Assembly (NCBI GenBank): GCA_018399915.1
Contig: JAGYNW010000007.1
Location: forward strand, 1 to 21,939
Direction: 5' to 3'
Source: Candidatus Omnitrophota bacterium
GTDB taxonomy: Bacteria > Omnitrophota > Gorgyraeia > Zapsychrales > Zapsychraceae
Length of the DNA stretch: 21,939 nt
Shown piece by piece: positions 1 to 7,657 of the stretch (positions are counted from its first letter, which is position 1; the number at the start of each line of letters is the position of its first letter). The translations under genes and the position numbers were made by a program. The notes under the pieces were generated by a model, which had not been told where the DNA came from, did not search any database, and worked only from the letters and a program-made list of their open reading frames with translations.

Positions 1-230
1 AAGTGAAACCCATAGATGTTGTTGATAAGATCACTGTCCCGAAACTTTTTGTGCACGGGAAAAAGGACTGGCTGATCGGTTCCTGGCATTCTGAGGCATT
101 GCACCGTAAAGCCAAAGGGATAAAACGTCTGGAACTGATTGAGGAAGGCACCCACGCGGAATATCTTTATCGCAGGGATCCCAAGGGCATTATGAAGTTA
201 TTTAAAGAGTGGTTTAAAGAGACACTTTAA
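1..230 (+). CDS. alpha/beta hydrolase, C-terminal fragment
   Basis: This is the 3' end of a gene cut by the left edge; only about 75 codons are visible and the true start lies outside. The visible part reads like the last third of an alpha/beta-hydrolase fold protein. The stretch PKLFVHGKKDWLI is the strand before the catalytic acid, with the Asp in KKDW as the likely triad acid. The later EEGTHAEYLY carries the expected catalytic His. The nucleophile Ser would be upstream and cannot be checked. Such proteins are serine esterases, peptidases or lipases; the substrate cannot be deduced. The GTG at position 3 is in frame but is probably internal. The next gene starts about 70 bases downstream with its own ribosome binding site. 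Confidence 0.7.
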   Translation, partial: VKPIDVVDKITVPKLFVHGKKDWLIGSWHSEALHRKAKGIKRLELIEEGTHAEYLYRRDPKGIMKLFKEWFKETL

Positions 231-302
231 TGTCCCCGGATGCAGCGAGCGATCCGTCGATAGACATAGTAATAAAAAATGACAGATAAAGGAGGAGAGG
301 GA

Positions 303-1019
303 ATGAGATCTTGGGTAATTACGCTTTTGCAAGGCCTTGTGACTATATGTATTTATACTTTAGGTTCCTTGTTTTATGGCGCGGCGCTTGTCCCATCCTT
401 GATGTTCGTCCATCGCATCTGGATCTTGTCTGAACCTTTGAGTTTGCTTGCGCGGTTCTTTTTTTTGGGGGTTACGTTGGCTTTAGGTTTTTTCCTTTTT
501 GGATTATGTTTGATCCTGCTTGTAGGCTTTTTCCGGCTACTCTTTAGATTCCGGTTAAAAGAGGGTATTTATCCCATGTATTCCTGGGAGGCCTTTAAGT
601 GGGTTTTTATGAGTTCGCTTTATTTGATGATCCATTATACTTTTATTGATTTTATTCTGTTGACCCCTTTTGCCAATTTGTTATTCCGCATGTTGGGCGC
701 AAATCTCGGAAAGAATGTTCAGATCAATTCCAAATATATTTTTGACGCGACGCTGTTAGAGATCGGTGACGGTACGGTTATCGGAGGCGGCGCGATAATC
801 AATTGTCATATTGTGGAAGGCGGACGGTTGAAACTGAAGAAAGTGAAGATCGGCAAAGGGGTTACGATCGGCTCCCATGCGACCGTTATGCCTGGATGTG
901 AGATCGGTGACCGGGCGCTTATCGGGGCAAGCGCGGTTTTATTGAAAAACAGCAAGGTGCCCCAAAGGGATGTTTGGTATGGTATCCCGGCCGCCTCAAT
1001 ACGCAAAAGGGACATGTGA
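303..1019 (+). CDS. membrane-anchored hexapeptide-repeat (left-handed beta-helix) acyltransferase-like protein
   Basis: The 238-residue product has a hydrophobic N-terminal half with about three membrane segments (roughly residues 5-30, 45-75 and 95-120). The C-terminal half carries imperfect hexapeptide repeats, for example IGDGTVIGGGAII, IGKGVTIGSHATV and IGDRALIGASAVL, ending in WYGIPAASIRKR. Repeats of this [LIV]-G-x-x-x-x type form left-handed beta-helix transferases, usually acetyl- or acyltransferases acting on sugars or other small acceptors. The combination resembles the C-terminal unit of Pls/PosA-type proteins, so a membrane-linked acyl transfer is plausible, but the substrate is unknown. 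I chose the ATG at 303 because GGAGG at 291-295 lies 7 bases upstream. An in-frame ATG at 279 would add eight residues but lies upstream of that motif. Confidence 0.72.
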   Translation: MRSWVITLLQGLVTICIYTLGSLFYGAALVPSLMFVHRIWILSEPLSLLARFFFLGVTLALGFFLFGLCLILLVGFFRLLFRFRLKEGIYPMYSWEAFKWVFMSSLYLMIHYTFIDFILLTPFANLLFRMLGANLGKNVQINSKYIFDATLLEIGDGTVIGGGAIINCHIVEGGRLKLKKVKIGKGVTIGSHATVMPGCEIGDRALIGASAVLLKNSKVPQRDVWYGIPAASIRKRDM

Positions 1020-1105
1020 TTTTTATGGTTCATTAAAGTTTTAAATGGCAAAAGGAATTTAATCATAAATGTTTATGCTCAAACAGTCCTCACGTGAAAA
1101 CTTTT

Positions 1106-1127
1106 TTTTCAAAAACATTTTTGAAAA
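1106..1127. repeat. 22-bp perfect AT-rich inverted repeat
   Basis: TTTTCAAAAA and its exact reverse complement TTTTTGAAAA are separated by two bases (CA). It sits 43 bases before the DUF2339 gene, and its right arm overlaps the putative -35 of that gene's promoter. It could be an operator or merely an AT-rich hairpin. It lacks the G+C stem expected of a terminator. Confidence 0.45.
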
Positions 1128-1149
1128 GAGCCATTTTTATCAGGATAAA
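1121..1149 (+). promoter_or_regulatory. putative sigma70-type promoter of the DUF2339 gene
   Basis: TTGAAA at 1121-1126 and GATAAA at 1144-1149 are separated by 17 bases. Transcription would begin about 15 bases before the start codon, just upstream of the AAGGAAGGA ribosome binding site. The -10 match is moderate. Confidence 0.4.
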
Positions 1150-1169
1150 TTTAAAAAAAGGAAGGAATA

Positions 1170-3395
1170 ATGACAGAGAACAATTCCGATATTCAGCATT
1201 CGAAAGAGTTTTTTGAAAATCAGTTGGCCATCTTGCGCCGGCAATACCGTTTTATTCAGGGCCGCATTGACGCCTTAGAAGAGAAGGTGAAACAGCTTCC
1301 TGGTTTATCCTCAACAGGTGAAGCCCCTAAACAATCCACAGAGGTTTCTGCACCAGAAGCCCAGGCCGGGAAGCCCGAGCCAGCCCTCCCGCAAGTCCCG
1401 GAACCCGCCCGGAAAGCGCACGTGATCACTAAAGAAGCGCCTTCTGCGCGCAAGCCGTCTGAGGATATGGAGCTGGCTTTCGGCCGGTATTGGCTCAATA
1501 AGATCGGAGTTGTGATTTTTGCCCTGGGTGTGGGGTTTTTGATTACTTATAGTTTTAAGTATTTCACGCCGTTATTAAAAATATCTTTCGGTTATCTTTT
1601 GAGTGTGGCTTTGTTCTTTTGGGGATCGCGGTTGGAAAAGAAGGAAAAATTTTTGCGCTTCGGACGGGTCTTGATCGGAAGTGCCTGGGCCATGACTTAT
1701 TTTACCACATTTGCCATGCATCATTTCGAGGCATCCCGCGTTATTCAAAACCAATTTGTTGATATCGTTCTTTTGGCCTTGGTGGCAACAGGTATGGTCA
1801 TCCATTCGGTTAAGTACAAGTCTGAGTCCATGACTTCCATGGCTTTGTGTGTGGCCTATGTTACTTCAACGCTGGGCGCGGTTACCTCTTTTACCTTTAT
1901 CAGTTGTTTTTTTCTGGCGGTTATTGTTCTGATCCTGGCCTATAAATATCAGTGGATGCATATGTTGTTTTTCGGTGTGGGTTTAACGTATTGCGTCCAT
2001 GCCGCCTGGGTCCTTCCGAACATGGGAACCGGTCCGATGACCGATGCGGCCTGGGGAGTCTTCCCCGGCCTTTATCAGCCTTTTTTAAGTCTGATTTTTT
2101 TAGCCTCTTATTGGTTGCTGTTTTTTTTGGGGCTGCATATGATCCGTTCGCGCGATCCGCTTGTCTGCCGAAGATTAACCTTGGCCAATTTTTTCAATTT
2201 TGTATTGTTCTATGCCCTTGCGTATCGTTCGATCATGGATCTTTTTTATGCAGAACGGTTTGAGATCATATTCGGTCTGGGGCTTGTTTATGTGCTGGCA
2301 GCCTTGCTTATGAAACGCCGTAAACGGGAAAAAGTTTACATGAGTGATCTGGTGGTCGGCATTATGGTCATGACGCTTGCCATCCCGTTGAAATTTCTTC
2401 CGCGGGAGACCTTGCTGATCTGGATTACAGAGATCCCTTTCTTGCTGATGGCCGGTTTTCTTTTAAAACATAAAACCTTGCGGGTTTTAAGTTATGTGGT
2501 CTTAATTTTGTTTTTAATAAAATTTACACTGCTAAGCGTGTTTCCCGCGGGTCCTATGCGCGTTTTGTCTTTTCCCGGTTTCTCCTGGGATTGGTACGAG
2601 TTCATGTATTTAATGACATCTCTTTCCCTGGGCTTTTGCGCCCTGGCGGGAGAGAGGCAGCGCCGGATGACAGGGCTTGATCAAACCGATCTTTTTTTTA
2701 ATCATGGTTTTTCGGCACTGGCATTCTTTTACTTCACTTCTTATACTTTTGTCTTATGGTCCATCCTTGACCAGGGGATGATTACATTGGCATTGATCTT
2801 TGAGCTGTTGCTGCTGTATGTGTTGTCTTTGGCCGTTGGGATGAAGCGTTTGCGGGTTTATGGAGCGCTTTTATTAGCGTTCATTATCGTGCCGGCGACT
2901 GTTGGGGATTTTTATGCGCATTACAGCGGGCCGGTTTATGCGATAATTTTAGCGGAAGTCTTGATTCTTTTGATTATGTATGGATTCAACCGCCAATTGC
3001 GGTTGAATCAGGGTGTTTTGGGTAAGGCCGGGTTGGCGCTTCCAGTTAAAAATGTGGCTTCTAAAAATGAAGAGTTTGTGATCTTTATCAGTGCCATGGC
3101 GCTTTTGGTGAATCATGTTTATCAGCATGTGGCAGGCGAGTGGATCTCTTTGGCTTTAGGTGTTTCCGGGGTTTTGTTGATTGCGGCCGGGATATTGTCC
3201 AAAGATAAGACCGTGCGTGTAGGCGGTCTTTTTTTGTTGGTCCTGAGCTTGATAAGGGTTGTTTTTGTGGATTTGTCCCATTTAGATATCGTTTTTAAGA
3301 TCATCAGCTTCATTATCCTGGGTGCACTTTTTGTTGGCATCTCTTATGGATACAATTATTACATGGGTGCCGAGAAGAAGGATATTCCCGAATAA
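1170..3395 (+). CDS. DUF2339 family polytopic membrane protein
   Basis: This 741-residue protein starts with a soluble region of about 100 residues: a short coiled-coil (FFENQLAILRRQYRFIQGRI...LEEKVKQL) followed by a Pro/Ala/Glu-rich linker. A long chain of closely packed hydrophobic segments from about residue 110 to the end follows, probably 20 or more membrane helices. The order coiled coil, Pro-rich linker, 'ELAFGRYWLNKIGVVIFALG' and many helices is typical of the DUF2339 family. Members are inner-membrane proteins of unknown function found across diderm bacteria. The ribosome binding site AAGGAAGGA lies just before the ATG. I see no catalytic motif. An ancient role in envelope or lipid biology is often assumed but cannot be shown here. 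Confidence 0.8.
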   Translation: MTENNSDIQHSKEFFENQLAILRRQYRFIQGRIDALEEKVKQLPGLSSTGEAPKQSTEVSAPEAQAGKPEPALPQVPEPARKAHVITKEAPSARKPSEDMELAFGRYWLNKIGVVIFALGVGFLITYSFKYFTPLLKISFGYLLSVALFFWGSRLEKKEKFLRFGRVLIGSAWAMTYFTTFAMHHFEASRVIQNQFVDIVLLALVATGMVIHSVKYKSESMTSMALCVAYVTSTLGAVTSFTFISCFFLAVIVLILAYKYQWMHMLFFGVGLTYCVHAAWVLPNMGTGPMTDAAWGVFPGLYQPFLSLIFLASYWLLFFLGLHMIRSRDPLVCRRLTLANFFNFVLFYALAYRSIMDLFYAERFEIIFGLGLVYVLAALLMKRRKREKVYMSDLVVGIMVMTLAIPLKFLPRETLLIWITEIPFLLMAGFLLKHKTLRVLSYVVLILFLIKFTLLSVFPAGPMRVLSFPGFSWDWYEFMYLMTSLSLGFCALAGERQRRMTGLDQTDLFFNHGFSALAFFYFTSYTFVLWSILDQGMITLALIFELLLLYVLSLAVGMKRLRVYGALLLAFIIVPATVGDFYAHYSGPVYAIILAEVLILLIMYGFNRQLRLNQGVLGKAGLALPVKNVASKNEEFVIFISAMALLVNHVYQHVAGEWISLALGVSGVLLIAAGILSKDKTVRVGGLFLLVLSLIRVVFVDLSHLDIVFKIISFIILGALFVGISYGYNYYMGAEKKDIPE

Positions 3396-3421
3396 GGGCG
3401 ATGCAATTAAAAATGAAAGGC

Positions 3422-3450
3422 TTATCTTTTTCTTTATCTTTATGTATAAT
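3422..3450 (+). promoter_or_regulatory. putative promoter of the pilin-like gene
   Basis: A perfect TATAAT at 3445-3450 is preceded at 17 bases by a weak -35 (TTATCT, 3422-3427). The predicted transcript start is near 3457, about 20 bases before the ATG. This indicates separate expression of the pilin-like gene from the upstream DUF2339 gene. Confidence 0.45.
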
Positions 3451-3459
3451 AAAGAAAAA
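3427..3459. repeat. 11-bp inverted repeat overlapping a -10 element
   Basis: TTTTTCTTTAT (3427-3437) and its exact reverse complement ATAAAGAAAAA (3449-3459) flank an 11-base spacer. The right arm overlaps the TATAAT at 3445-3450. It may be an operator or a weak hairpin. With no G+C in the stem and no following T-run it is not a convincing terminator for the DUF2339 gene. Confidence 0.4.
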
Positions 3460-3476
3460 ATCTAATCCTTCTTGAA

Positions 3477-3905
3477 ATGAGTATGTGTTCTAAGATAAAT
3501 AAAAAAGCCTTTACGCTTCTGGAGATCATCATCGTTGTTATTATTGCGGCGGTCTTGGCCAGTCTTGCCCTGCCCCGGTTTTTCCGCACCATTGAATATT
3601 CGCGTTCCGCTGAGGCCTTTATGGTGCTTTCCTCACTAAGATCTGCTGTTCAGAGGTGTTATGTTTCCAACCAGGGGACATATGTGGGGTGTACAATCGC
3701 GAATATCGATTTTCAAGTGCCTAACGGTGAACCAGGCACGCATTTTACCTATTCCATCACCGGACAGACCGCCACGGCTTATACGCTGACAGCCACCCGA
3801 AATGCTTTTGAATCAGGGGATAACGGTGTCAGTAATATTTATTTTGAGCAAGATAATTCCGGAATAACGCGTTCCGGGGATGGGGTTTTCTCCGCAATCA
3901 AGTAA
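3477..3905 (+). CDS. type IV pilin-like (prepilin-type N-terminal methylation) protein
   Basis: The 142-residue product has a short basic leader (MSMCSKINKKA) followed by FTLLEIIIVVIIAAVLASLA, the class III signal of type IV pilins and type II secretion pseudopilins. The Glu at mature position 5 is present. The processing site is Ala-Phe rather than the usual Gly-Phe. The rest is a soluble head with two Cys (CYVSNQGTYVGC) that could form a disulfide. The order of charged leader, hydrophobic helix and small C-terminal domain fits a major pilin or pseudopilin processed by a PilD-type peptidase and assembled in the inner membrane. No other pilus gene is present nearby, so this is an orphan in the window. 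An alternative ATG at 3483 would drop two residues. No strong ribosome binding site is visible for either. Confidence 0.82.
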   Translation: MSMCSKINKKAFTLLEIIIVVIIAAVLASLALPRFFRTIEYSRSAEAFMVLSSLRSAVQRCYVSNQGTYVGCTIANIDFQVPNGEPGTHFTYSITGQTATAYTLTATRNAFESGDNGVSNIYFEQDNSGITRSGDGVFSAIK

Positions 3906-3915
3906 CGTGAGGGGA

Positions 3916-4572
3916 TTAGGTCAGTTGTCGGTTGATTAGTTTTAAAAGGTCTTCAGGGGTATTAATGATGTAATCCGGATTGTGTTTTTGCAGGGCGGCC
4001 GAGGTATTGTATCCCCATGTTACTGCAGCGACTTTGACGCCGGCTTTTCTGGCAGCCTGGATATCGCGGGTCTCATCCCCGATATAAAAGACATCCTCTG
4101 GGTTGTATCCATGCTGGGCTATCAGTTTTTTTAAGCCGGTGTTCTTACTCCATATTTGGGAGGTAGATTTGATAAAATCAAAGATATCCAAATCATGGTT
4201 CTTTAAGAATTTCAAAACATTGTCTGAAGAGTTAGATGTCAGGATACCGATACCCTGGCACCAGTTTTTGAGTTCACGCAGGATCTCGGTCAAACCTTCG
4301 GCCGGTTCGATCTGTGAGATCTCTTTATTCAGTTCTTTTTTAGCCCGGGCTATGATCGCGGGGATCTTCATTAAGGGAACCTTGAGGAGTTTCATGAGTT
4401 CCTGTGATGTTTTCCCTTTCATTTCTTCTTTTTGGTCTGGTTCGATCTCTTTAAAATTGAATTCCTTGGCCAGCTTGTTACTAATCTGCAAGATGTGATT
4501 AAAGGTATCGGCGATCGTCCCATCGAAATCGAAAATAAAGACGGGCTTGTTTATTGTATTTTCTTCGGACAT
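3916..4572 (-). CDS. HAD-superfamily phosphatase, phosphoglycolate phosphatase-like
   Basis: The 218-residue product carries the four HAD signatures. Motif I is FDFDGTIADT (nucleophile and acid/base Asp). Motif II is the Ser in LTSNSS. Motif III is a Lys in the region around SKNTGLKKL. Motif IV is YIGDETRDIQAARKAG with the metal-binding Asp pair. An alpha-helical cap of about 70 residues follows motif I, as in Gph/PpaX-like enzymes. The likely reaction is hydrolysis of a small phosphorylated metabolite such as 2-phosphoglycolate or pyrophosphate; the exact substrate is not fixed by sequence. The frame can be extended to 4653, but a strong promoter at 4611-4639 lies inside that extension. I therefore take the ATG at 4572; the ATG at 4596 would leave a leader of only about 8 bases. 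It converges on the pilin gene with a 10-base gap. Confidence 0.8.
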   Translation of the reverse strand: MSEENTINKPVFIFDFDGTIADTFNHILQISNKLAKEFNFKEIEPDQKEEMKGKTSQELMKLLKVPLMKIPAIIARAKKELNKEISQIEPAEGLTEILRELKNWCQGIGILTSNSSDNVLKFLKNHDLDIFDFIKSTSQIWSKNTGLKKLIAQHGYNPEDVFYIGDETRDIQAARKAGVKVAAVTWGYNTSAALQKHNPDYIINTPEDLLKLINRQLT

Positions 4573-4610
4573 ATTGAGGGTTTCCAAGGTTTTCATCTTG
4601 TTTGTGTTTG

Positions 4611-4639
4611 AGTATACACTGAAAAATTTTCTGTTGCAA
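4611..4639 (-). promoter_or_regulatory. strong sigma70-type promoter of the HAD phosphatase gene
   Basis: Reading the minus strand, TTGCAA (4639-4634) is followed after exactly 17 bases by TATACT (4616-4611). Predicted transcription start is about 4604, giving a ~32-base leader to the ATG at 4572. This rules out the longer reading frame starting at 4653. Confidence 0.6.
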
Positions 4640-4823
4640 GTAAACTTTGTCATTAGGTGCGGATTTGATTCCCAGGCTTTCAGAGGACTCAGAGGGCGTT
4701 TTTTTTCAAGAAAGCTTTACTTTCATGTTTGTTTTGATTATGATTTTTTGTGTAAGAAGTTTTATGCCTTACAAATTAAATGAATTCATACATAACGGTT
4801 TATAAAAAAGGGAGGGATCCTAA

Positions 4824-5873
4824 ATGCAGGGAATTTTGAATCAGGTTTATTGGGGCAACACGGTCTTTGCCTATCTAAGCGCGCTATTGTTCCTGATCAT
4901 CACACTTATTTGTCTGAAGATGATTAAAAACGTAGTTTTAAGGCATCTGGAGGATTTTTCTAAAAGAACCAAGACGACCTTTGATGATTTTTTGATTTTA
5001 ATAATTAGCAGGGTCTTGTTGCCTTTTTTGTATTGCGCCGTGTTTTATTTGGCTTTTAAGATGGTAGGTTTTGGCCCGCGTCTCGCCCGGATTGTAAATG
5101 TTTTGGGTCTCGCGGTTTTAACCTTTTTTGTGGCAAAATCTGGGGCGATGTTTGCCGAATACGGGTTTCGTCTTTATTGTCGCAAACGCGGGTCTGATGA
5201 GTCCTTTATGAACAGCTTGCAGGGGATCATCCGTATGGTTAAATTTTTCATATGGGTGATGGCGATCATTTTCTTTTTTGATAATTTAGGCTTCAAAGTA
5301 ACGGCTGTGATCGCAGGTTTGGGAGTCGGTGGTGTGGCTGTGGCCTTGGCCGCGCAAGCGGTGCTTGGGGACCTGTTCAGCTACATTGCTATTTTATTTG
5401 ACCGGCCCTTTGAGATCGGGGATTTTATCATTGTCGGTGATTACATGGGCGTGGTGGAACATGTCGGGATCAAAACCACACGGATCAGCAGTTTGGGAGG
5501 GGAACAGTTGATCTTTTCCAACAGCGATCTGACCAATTCCCGGGTCAGGAACTACAAACGCATGGCGAAACGCCGCGTGGTCTTTAAATTCGGGGTTGTT
5601 TACCAGACGACTTTGGATGTCGTTAAGGAGATCCCTGTCATTGTTAAGGATATTATTACCGCGATGGACGAGACCATATTCGACAGGGCTCATTTCGCGG
5701 CTTATGGGGATTCCAGCCTGAATTATGAAGTTGTTTATTATGTAAAAGGCGGAGATTACAATAAGTACATGGATATTCAGCAGGAGATCAACTTTGGGAT
5801 CAAGAGGGAATTTGAGGCCAAGGGCATAGAATTCGCTTATCCCACCCAAACGGTGTATGTCACTAAAGAGTGA
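4824..5873 (+). CDS. MscS-family mechanosensitive ion channel
   Basis: The 349-residue product has about five membrane segments (roughly residues 12-35, 58-82, 88-112, 130-152 and 155-190). The last is the MscS pore helix: VTAVIAGLGVGGVAVALAAQ then AVLGDLFSYIAILFDRPFEIGD, with the Gly/Ala packing pattern and the RPFEIGD turn of the family. The beta domain follows (VEHVGIKTTRI, the conserved GEQLIFSNSDL) and then a C-terminal alpha/beta domain. Members open under membrane tension and release small solutes in hypo-osmotic shock. GGAGGG at 4811-4816 is 7 bases before the ATG. The next gene begins within a few bases of the stop, so this heads the operon that continues to 8365. Confidence 0.88.
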   Translation: MQGILNQVYWGNTVFAYLSALLFLIITLICLKMIKNVVLRHLEDFSKRTKTTFDDFLILIISRVLLPFLYCAVFYLAFKMVGFGPRLARIVNVLGLAVLTFFVAKSGAMFAEYGFRLYCRKRGSDESFMNSLQGIIRMVKFFIWVMAIIFFFDNLGFKVTAVIAGLGVGGVAVALAAQAVLGDLFSYIAILFDRPFEIGDFIIVGDYMGVVEHVGIKTTRISSLGGEQLIFSNSDLTNSRVRNYKRMAKRRVVFKFGVVYQTTLDVVKEIPVIVKDIITAMDETIFDRAHFAAYGDSSLNYEVVYYVKGGDYNKYMDIQQEINFGIKREFEAKGIEFAYPTQTVYVTKE

Positions 5874-5881
5874 GAAGAGTC

Positions 5882-6946
5882 ATGGGCGATAAAATCAAAA
5901 ATGTTTTGATCGGCACCATTGTTTTTATCTTTTTATTACTGTTCCTGTTTCATTACGCGCTCAATTCCGAGAAGGTGATGGCCGCGCTCATTAAAAAGGT
6001 CGTTCCGCGTTATTTTCCGGATGTTCAGATTTCGCAACTAAAGATCAAGAGGGCGAAATTCCTCTATCCCGTGAATCTTTCTTTAGGCGGAGTGTCTTGT
6101 GAATTCCGTTTGAACCGGCAGGCCGGGCTCCTGTCTTTTGACGATGCCAACTTTTTCATTAAGAATATTTTTGACAAACAAGAGAAGAATTATGTCTTTA
6201 GTCTGGATCAGGCACGACTAAAGGCGCAGAATATTTCAGTTTCCGGCTTTAATGTGTTTGCCATTGCCTTTGTTGATGGCGCACAAGCTGTGACCTTCAG
6301 CGCCGAAACGCAGATCGGGTCTCTGGAGTGGGACCCGTATCTTATTGAGCGGATAAAATTTAATGCGGATGGGGATGGTTCGATTGTCAAGATCGATGAC
6401 TTTTTAGCGAATCTTTATGGCGGAATGGTTGCCGGTGAAGGCCGCGTCCATTACATAAGAGCTGACCACCCCTATGCCCTGGCATTGGATTTTCAAGACG
6501 TGGACCTTTCCGAGCTGGCTGAAGTCAATCCCGGGATCTTTTCGTATGTGCGCGCCAGGGTCAATGGGGCGCTCGAATTTTCCGGCGATGTCCAAGGAAT
6601 AACGGCTCTGGATTGTAATGTGGAGGCCATTGATGGGGCCATGATGAAGGCGTCCTTATTGAAGCAGCTTTTGGATATCGTGTCTGCGAGTTTAGGCAAG
6701 GATCTGACCGCCATGATGAGAACCAAAGATAACCGGCCGGTCGGGCAGGCTTTGCAAGATCTGATCCGTGAGGACGGCAGCGTGCCTTTGACCAGGATCA
6801 AGCTGCGTTCAGCAAGCGAAGGAGAAGACAAGATCAATACCTTTATCAGTTTTGAAAGCGATAAGTTTAATCTGAATATTGACAGCCTGACTATTGATAC
6901 GAGGATTGAAGGCGGGTACAAGGGCTTGCTGCGTTTTTTGCGATAG
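5882..6946 (+). CDS. short AsmA-like / YdbH-like intermembrane protein
   Basis: The 354-residue product has one N-terminal membrane anchor (residues ~8-27, LIGTIVFIFLLLFLFHYAL). A periplasmic region rich in alternating hydrophobic/polar strands follows, typical of AsmA/TamB/YdbH bridge proteins (for example ISQLKIKRAKFLYPVNLSLG, LYGGMVAGEGRVHY, VNGALEFSGDVQGI). The strongest support for YdbH is context: the next two genes match the E. coli YnbE and YdbL partners. E. coli YdbH is about 880 residues, so this is a compact version keeping the anchor and a C-terminal portion. In E. coli the proteins support glycerophospholipid transport to the outer membrane. A GTG at 5870 overlapping the mscS stop is an alternative start. 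I prefer the ATG at 5882, which has a purine-rich GAGAAGAG just upstream. Confidence 0.62.
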   Translation: MGDKIKNVLIGTIVFIFLLLFLFHYALNSEKVMAALIKKVVPRYFPDVQISQLKIKRAKFLYPVNLSLGGVSCEFRLNRQAGLLSFDDANFFIKNIFDKQEKNYVFSLDQARLKAQNISVSGFNVFAIAFVDGAQAVTFSAETQIGSLEWDPYLIERIKFNADGDGSIVKIDDFLANLYGGMVAGEGRVHYIRADHPYALALDFQDVDLSELAEVNPGIFSYVRARVNGALEFSGDVQGITALDCNVEAIDGAMMKASLLKQLLDIVSASLGKDLTAMMRTKDNRPVGQALQDLIREDGSVPLTRIKLRSASEGEDKINTFISFESDKFNLNIDSLTIDTRIEGGYKGLLRFLR

Positions 6947-6993
6947 CCTGAATTAACCTTTATTTAAAACGCACATAAAATGGAGAGACAGAA

Positions 6994-7206
6994 ATGTATT
7001 GTAAAATTAACTGGAAGCGATGGTTTTTGATCATCGGCCTTATCGGGTTAAGTGTGCTGCCGGCCGGATGCACGGTTAAGGCCGTGGGCGATCCTAACCG
7101 GCCGATCACCATTAATGCGCACATTACCCTGGACATCAAAGGGTTGGAGAACACGGCCACCAATATCGAAGATTTTGTCAGTGGAGAAAAAGACGAGATC
7201 AAATAA
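6994..7206 (+). CDS. ynbE: YnbE-like outer-membrane lipoprotein
   Basis: The 70-residue protein has a basic start, a hydrophobic core (WFLIIGLIGLSVLPAG) and a Cys at residue 24 that is the probable lipidation site. The lipobox reads LPAGC, with Pro at -3 instead of the usual Leu, so it is slightly atypical. The mature part includes PNRPITINAHITLDI, very close to the PxxPITINxNVxIxxEI core of E. coli YnbE. In E. coli YnbE is an outer-membrane lipoprotein that joins the C-terminal end of YdbH by beta-strand addition and completes the bridge. GGAGAG lies about 10 bases before the ATG. It is placed between the YdbH-like and YdbL-like genes, the same order as in E. coli. Confidence 0.75.
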   Translation: MYCKINWKRWFLIIGLIGLSVLPAGCTVKAVGDPNRPITINAHITLDIKGLENTATNIEDFVSGEKDEIK

Positions 7207-7233
7207 GACAGATTAATCATAAGGAGGGATCAG

Positions 7234-7653
7234 ATGAAAAAATATGTTTGGGGTTTAATCGTTGTGTTGGTTTTGAGTTGTGTGTTGGCCCGGGTTTCCT
7301 TTGCCCAGGATTCCCAATACAGCATTAAGACCATGACGCCACAGATCAAGCAGGCTCTGGAGAACCGGCGTGACCGTTTTGATGAATTGGAGGATTGGAA
7401 AGCCAAAGGCGTTATTGGGGAAAATAACAATGGATATGTGGCGCTCCTGCAGGACAATGCAGAGGCCGAACGCCTGGCGATTGAAGAGAACGCCGACCGC
7501 AAGATTATTTATGAAGCGATCGTTGAACAAAATAATTTAGGGCCGGATTCCTTGAATATTGTCGAGAAAGTTTTCGCGCGGGTCCAAAGGGAAAAAGCCG
7601 AAGCCGGCCATAAAATCCAGAAGGAAAGCGCGGCGTGGATAACCAAGGAGTGA
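7234..7653 (+). CDS. ydbL: YdbL-like periplasmic protein (DUF1318)
   Basis: The 139-residue product has a Sec signal peptide (MKKYVWGLIVVLVLSCVLARVSFA, cleavage after SFA). The mature domain matches YdbL/DUF1318: WKAKGVIGENNNGYVALL, then an N-x-x-R-x-x-Y pattern (ENADRKIIYEAIVEQNN) and a C-terminal G-x-x-I...W (AGHKIQKESAAW). In E. coli, YdbL acts in the periplasm as a partner that keeps YnbE from forming improper multimers and favours the YdbH-YnbE bridge. About 40 extra residues lie between the signal peptide and the core. A strong AAGGAGGG precedes the ATG. The following gene starts 4 bases after its stop, so translation is probably coupled. Confidence 0.8.
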   Translation: MKKYVWGLIVVLVLSCVLARVSFAQDSQYSIKTMTPQIKQALENRRDRFDELEDWKAKGVIGENNNGYVALLQDNAEAERLAIEENADRKIIYEAIVEQNNLGPDSLNIVEKVFARVQREKAEAGHKIQKESAAWITKE

Positions 7654-7657
7654 ACCC

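Noticed and set aside
4573..4653. Longer start of the HAD phosphatase at 4653
   Set aside because: The promoter at 4611-4639 lies within it. The extra residues lie outside the HAD fold and have no similarity to family N-termini.
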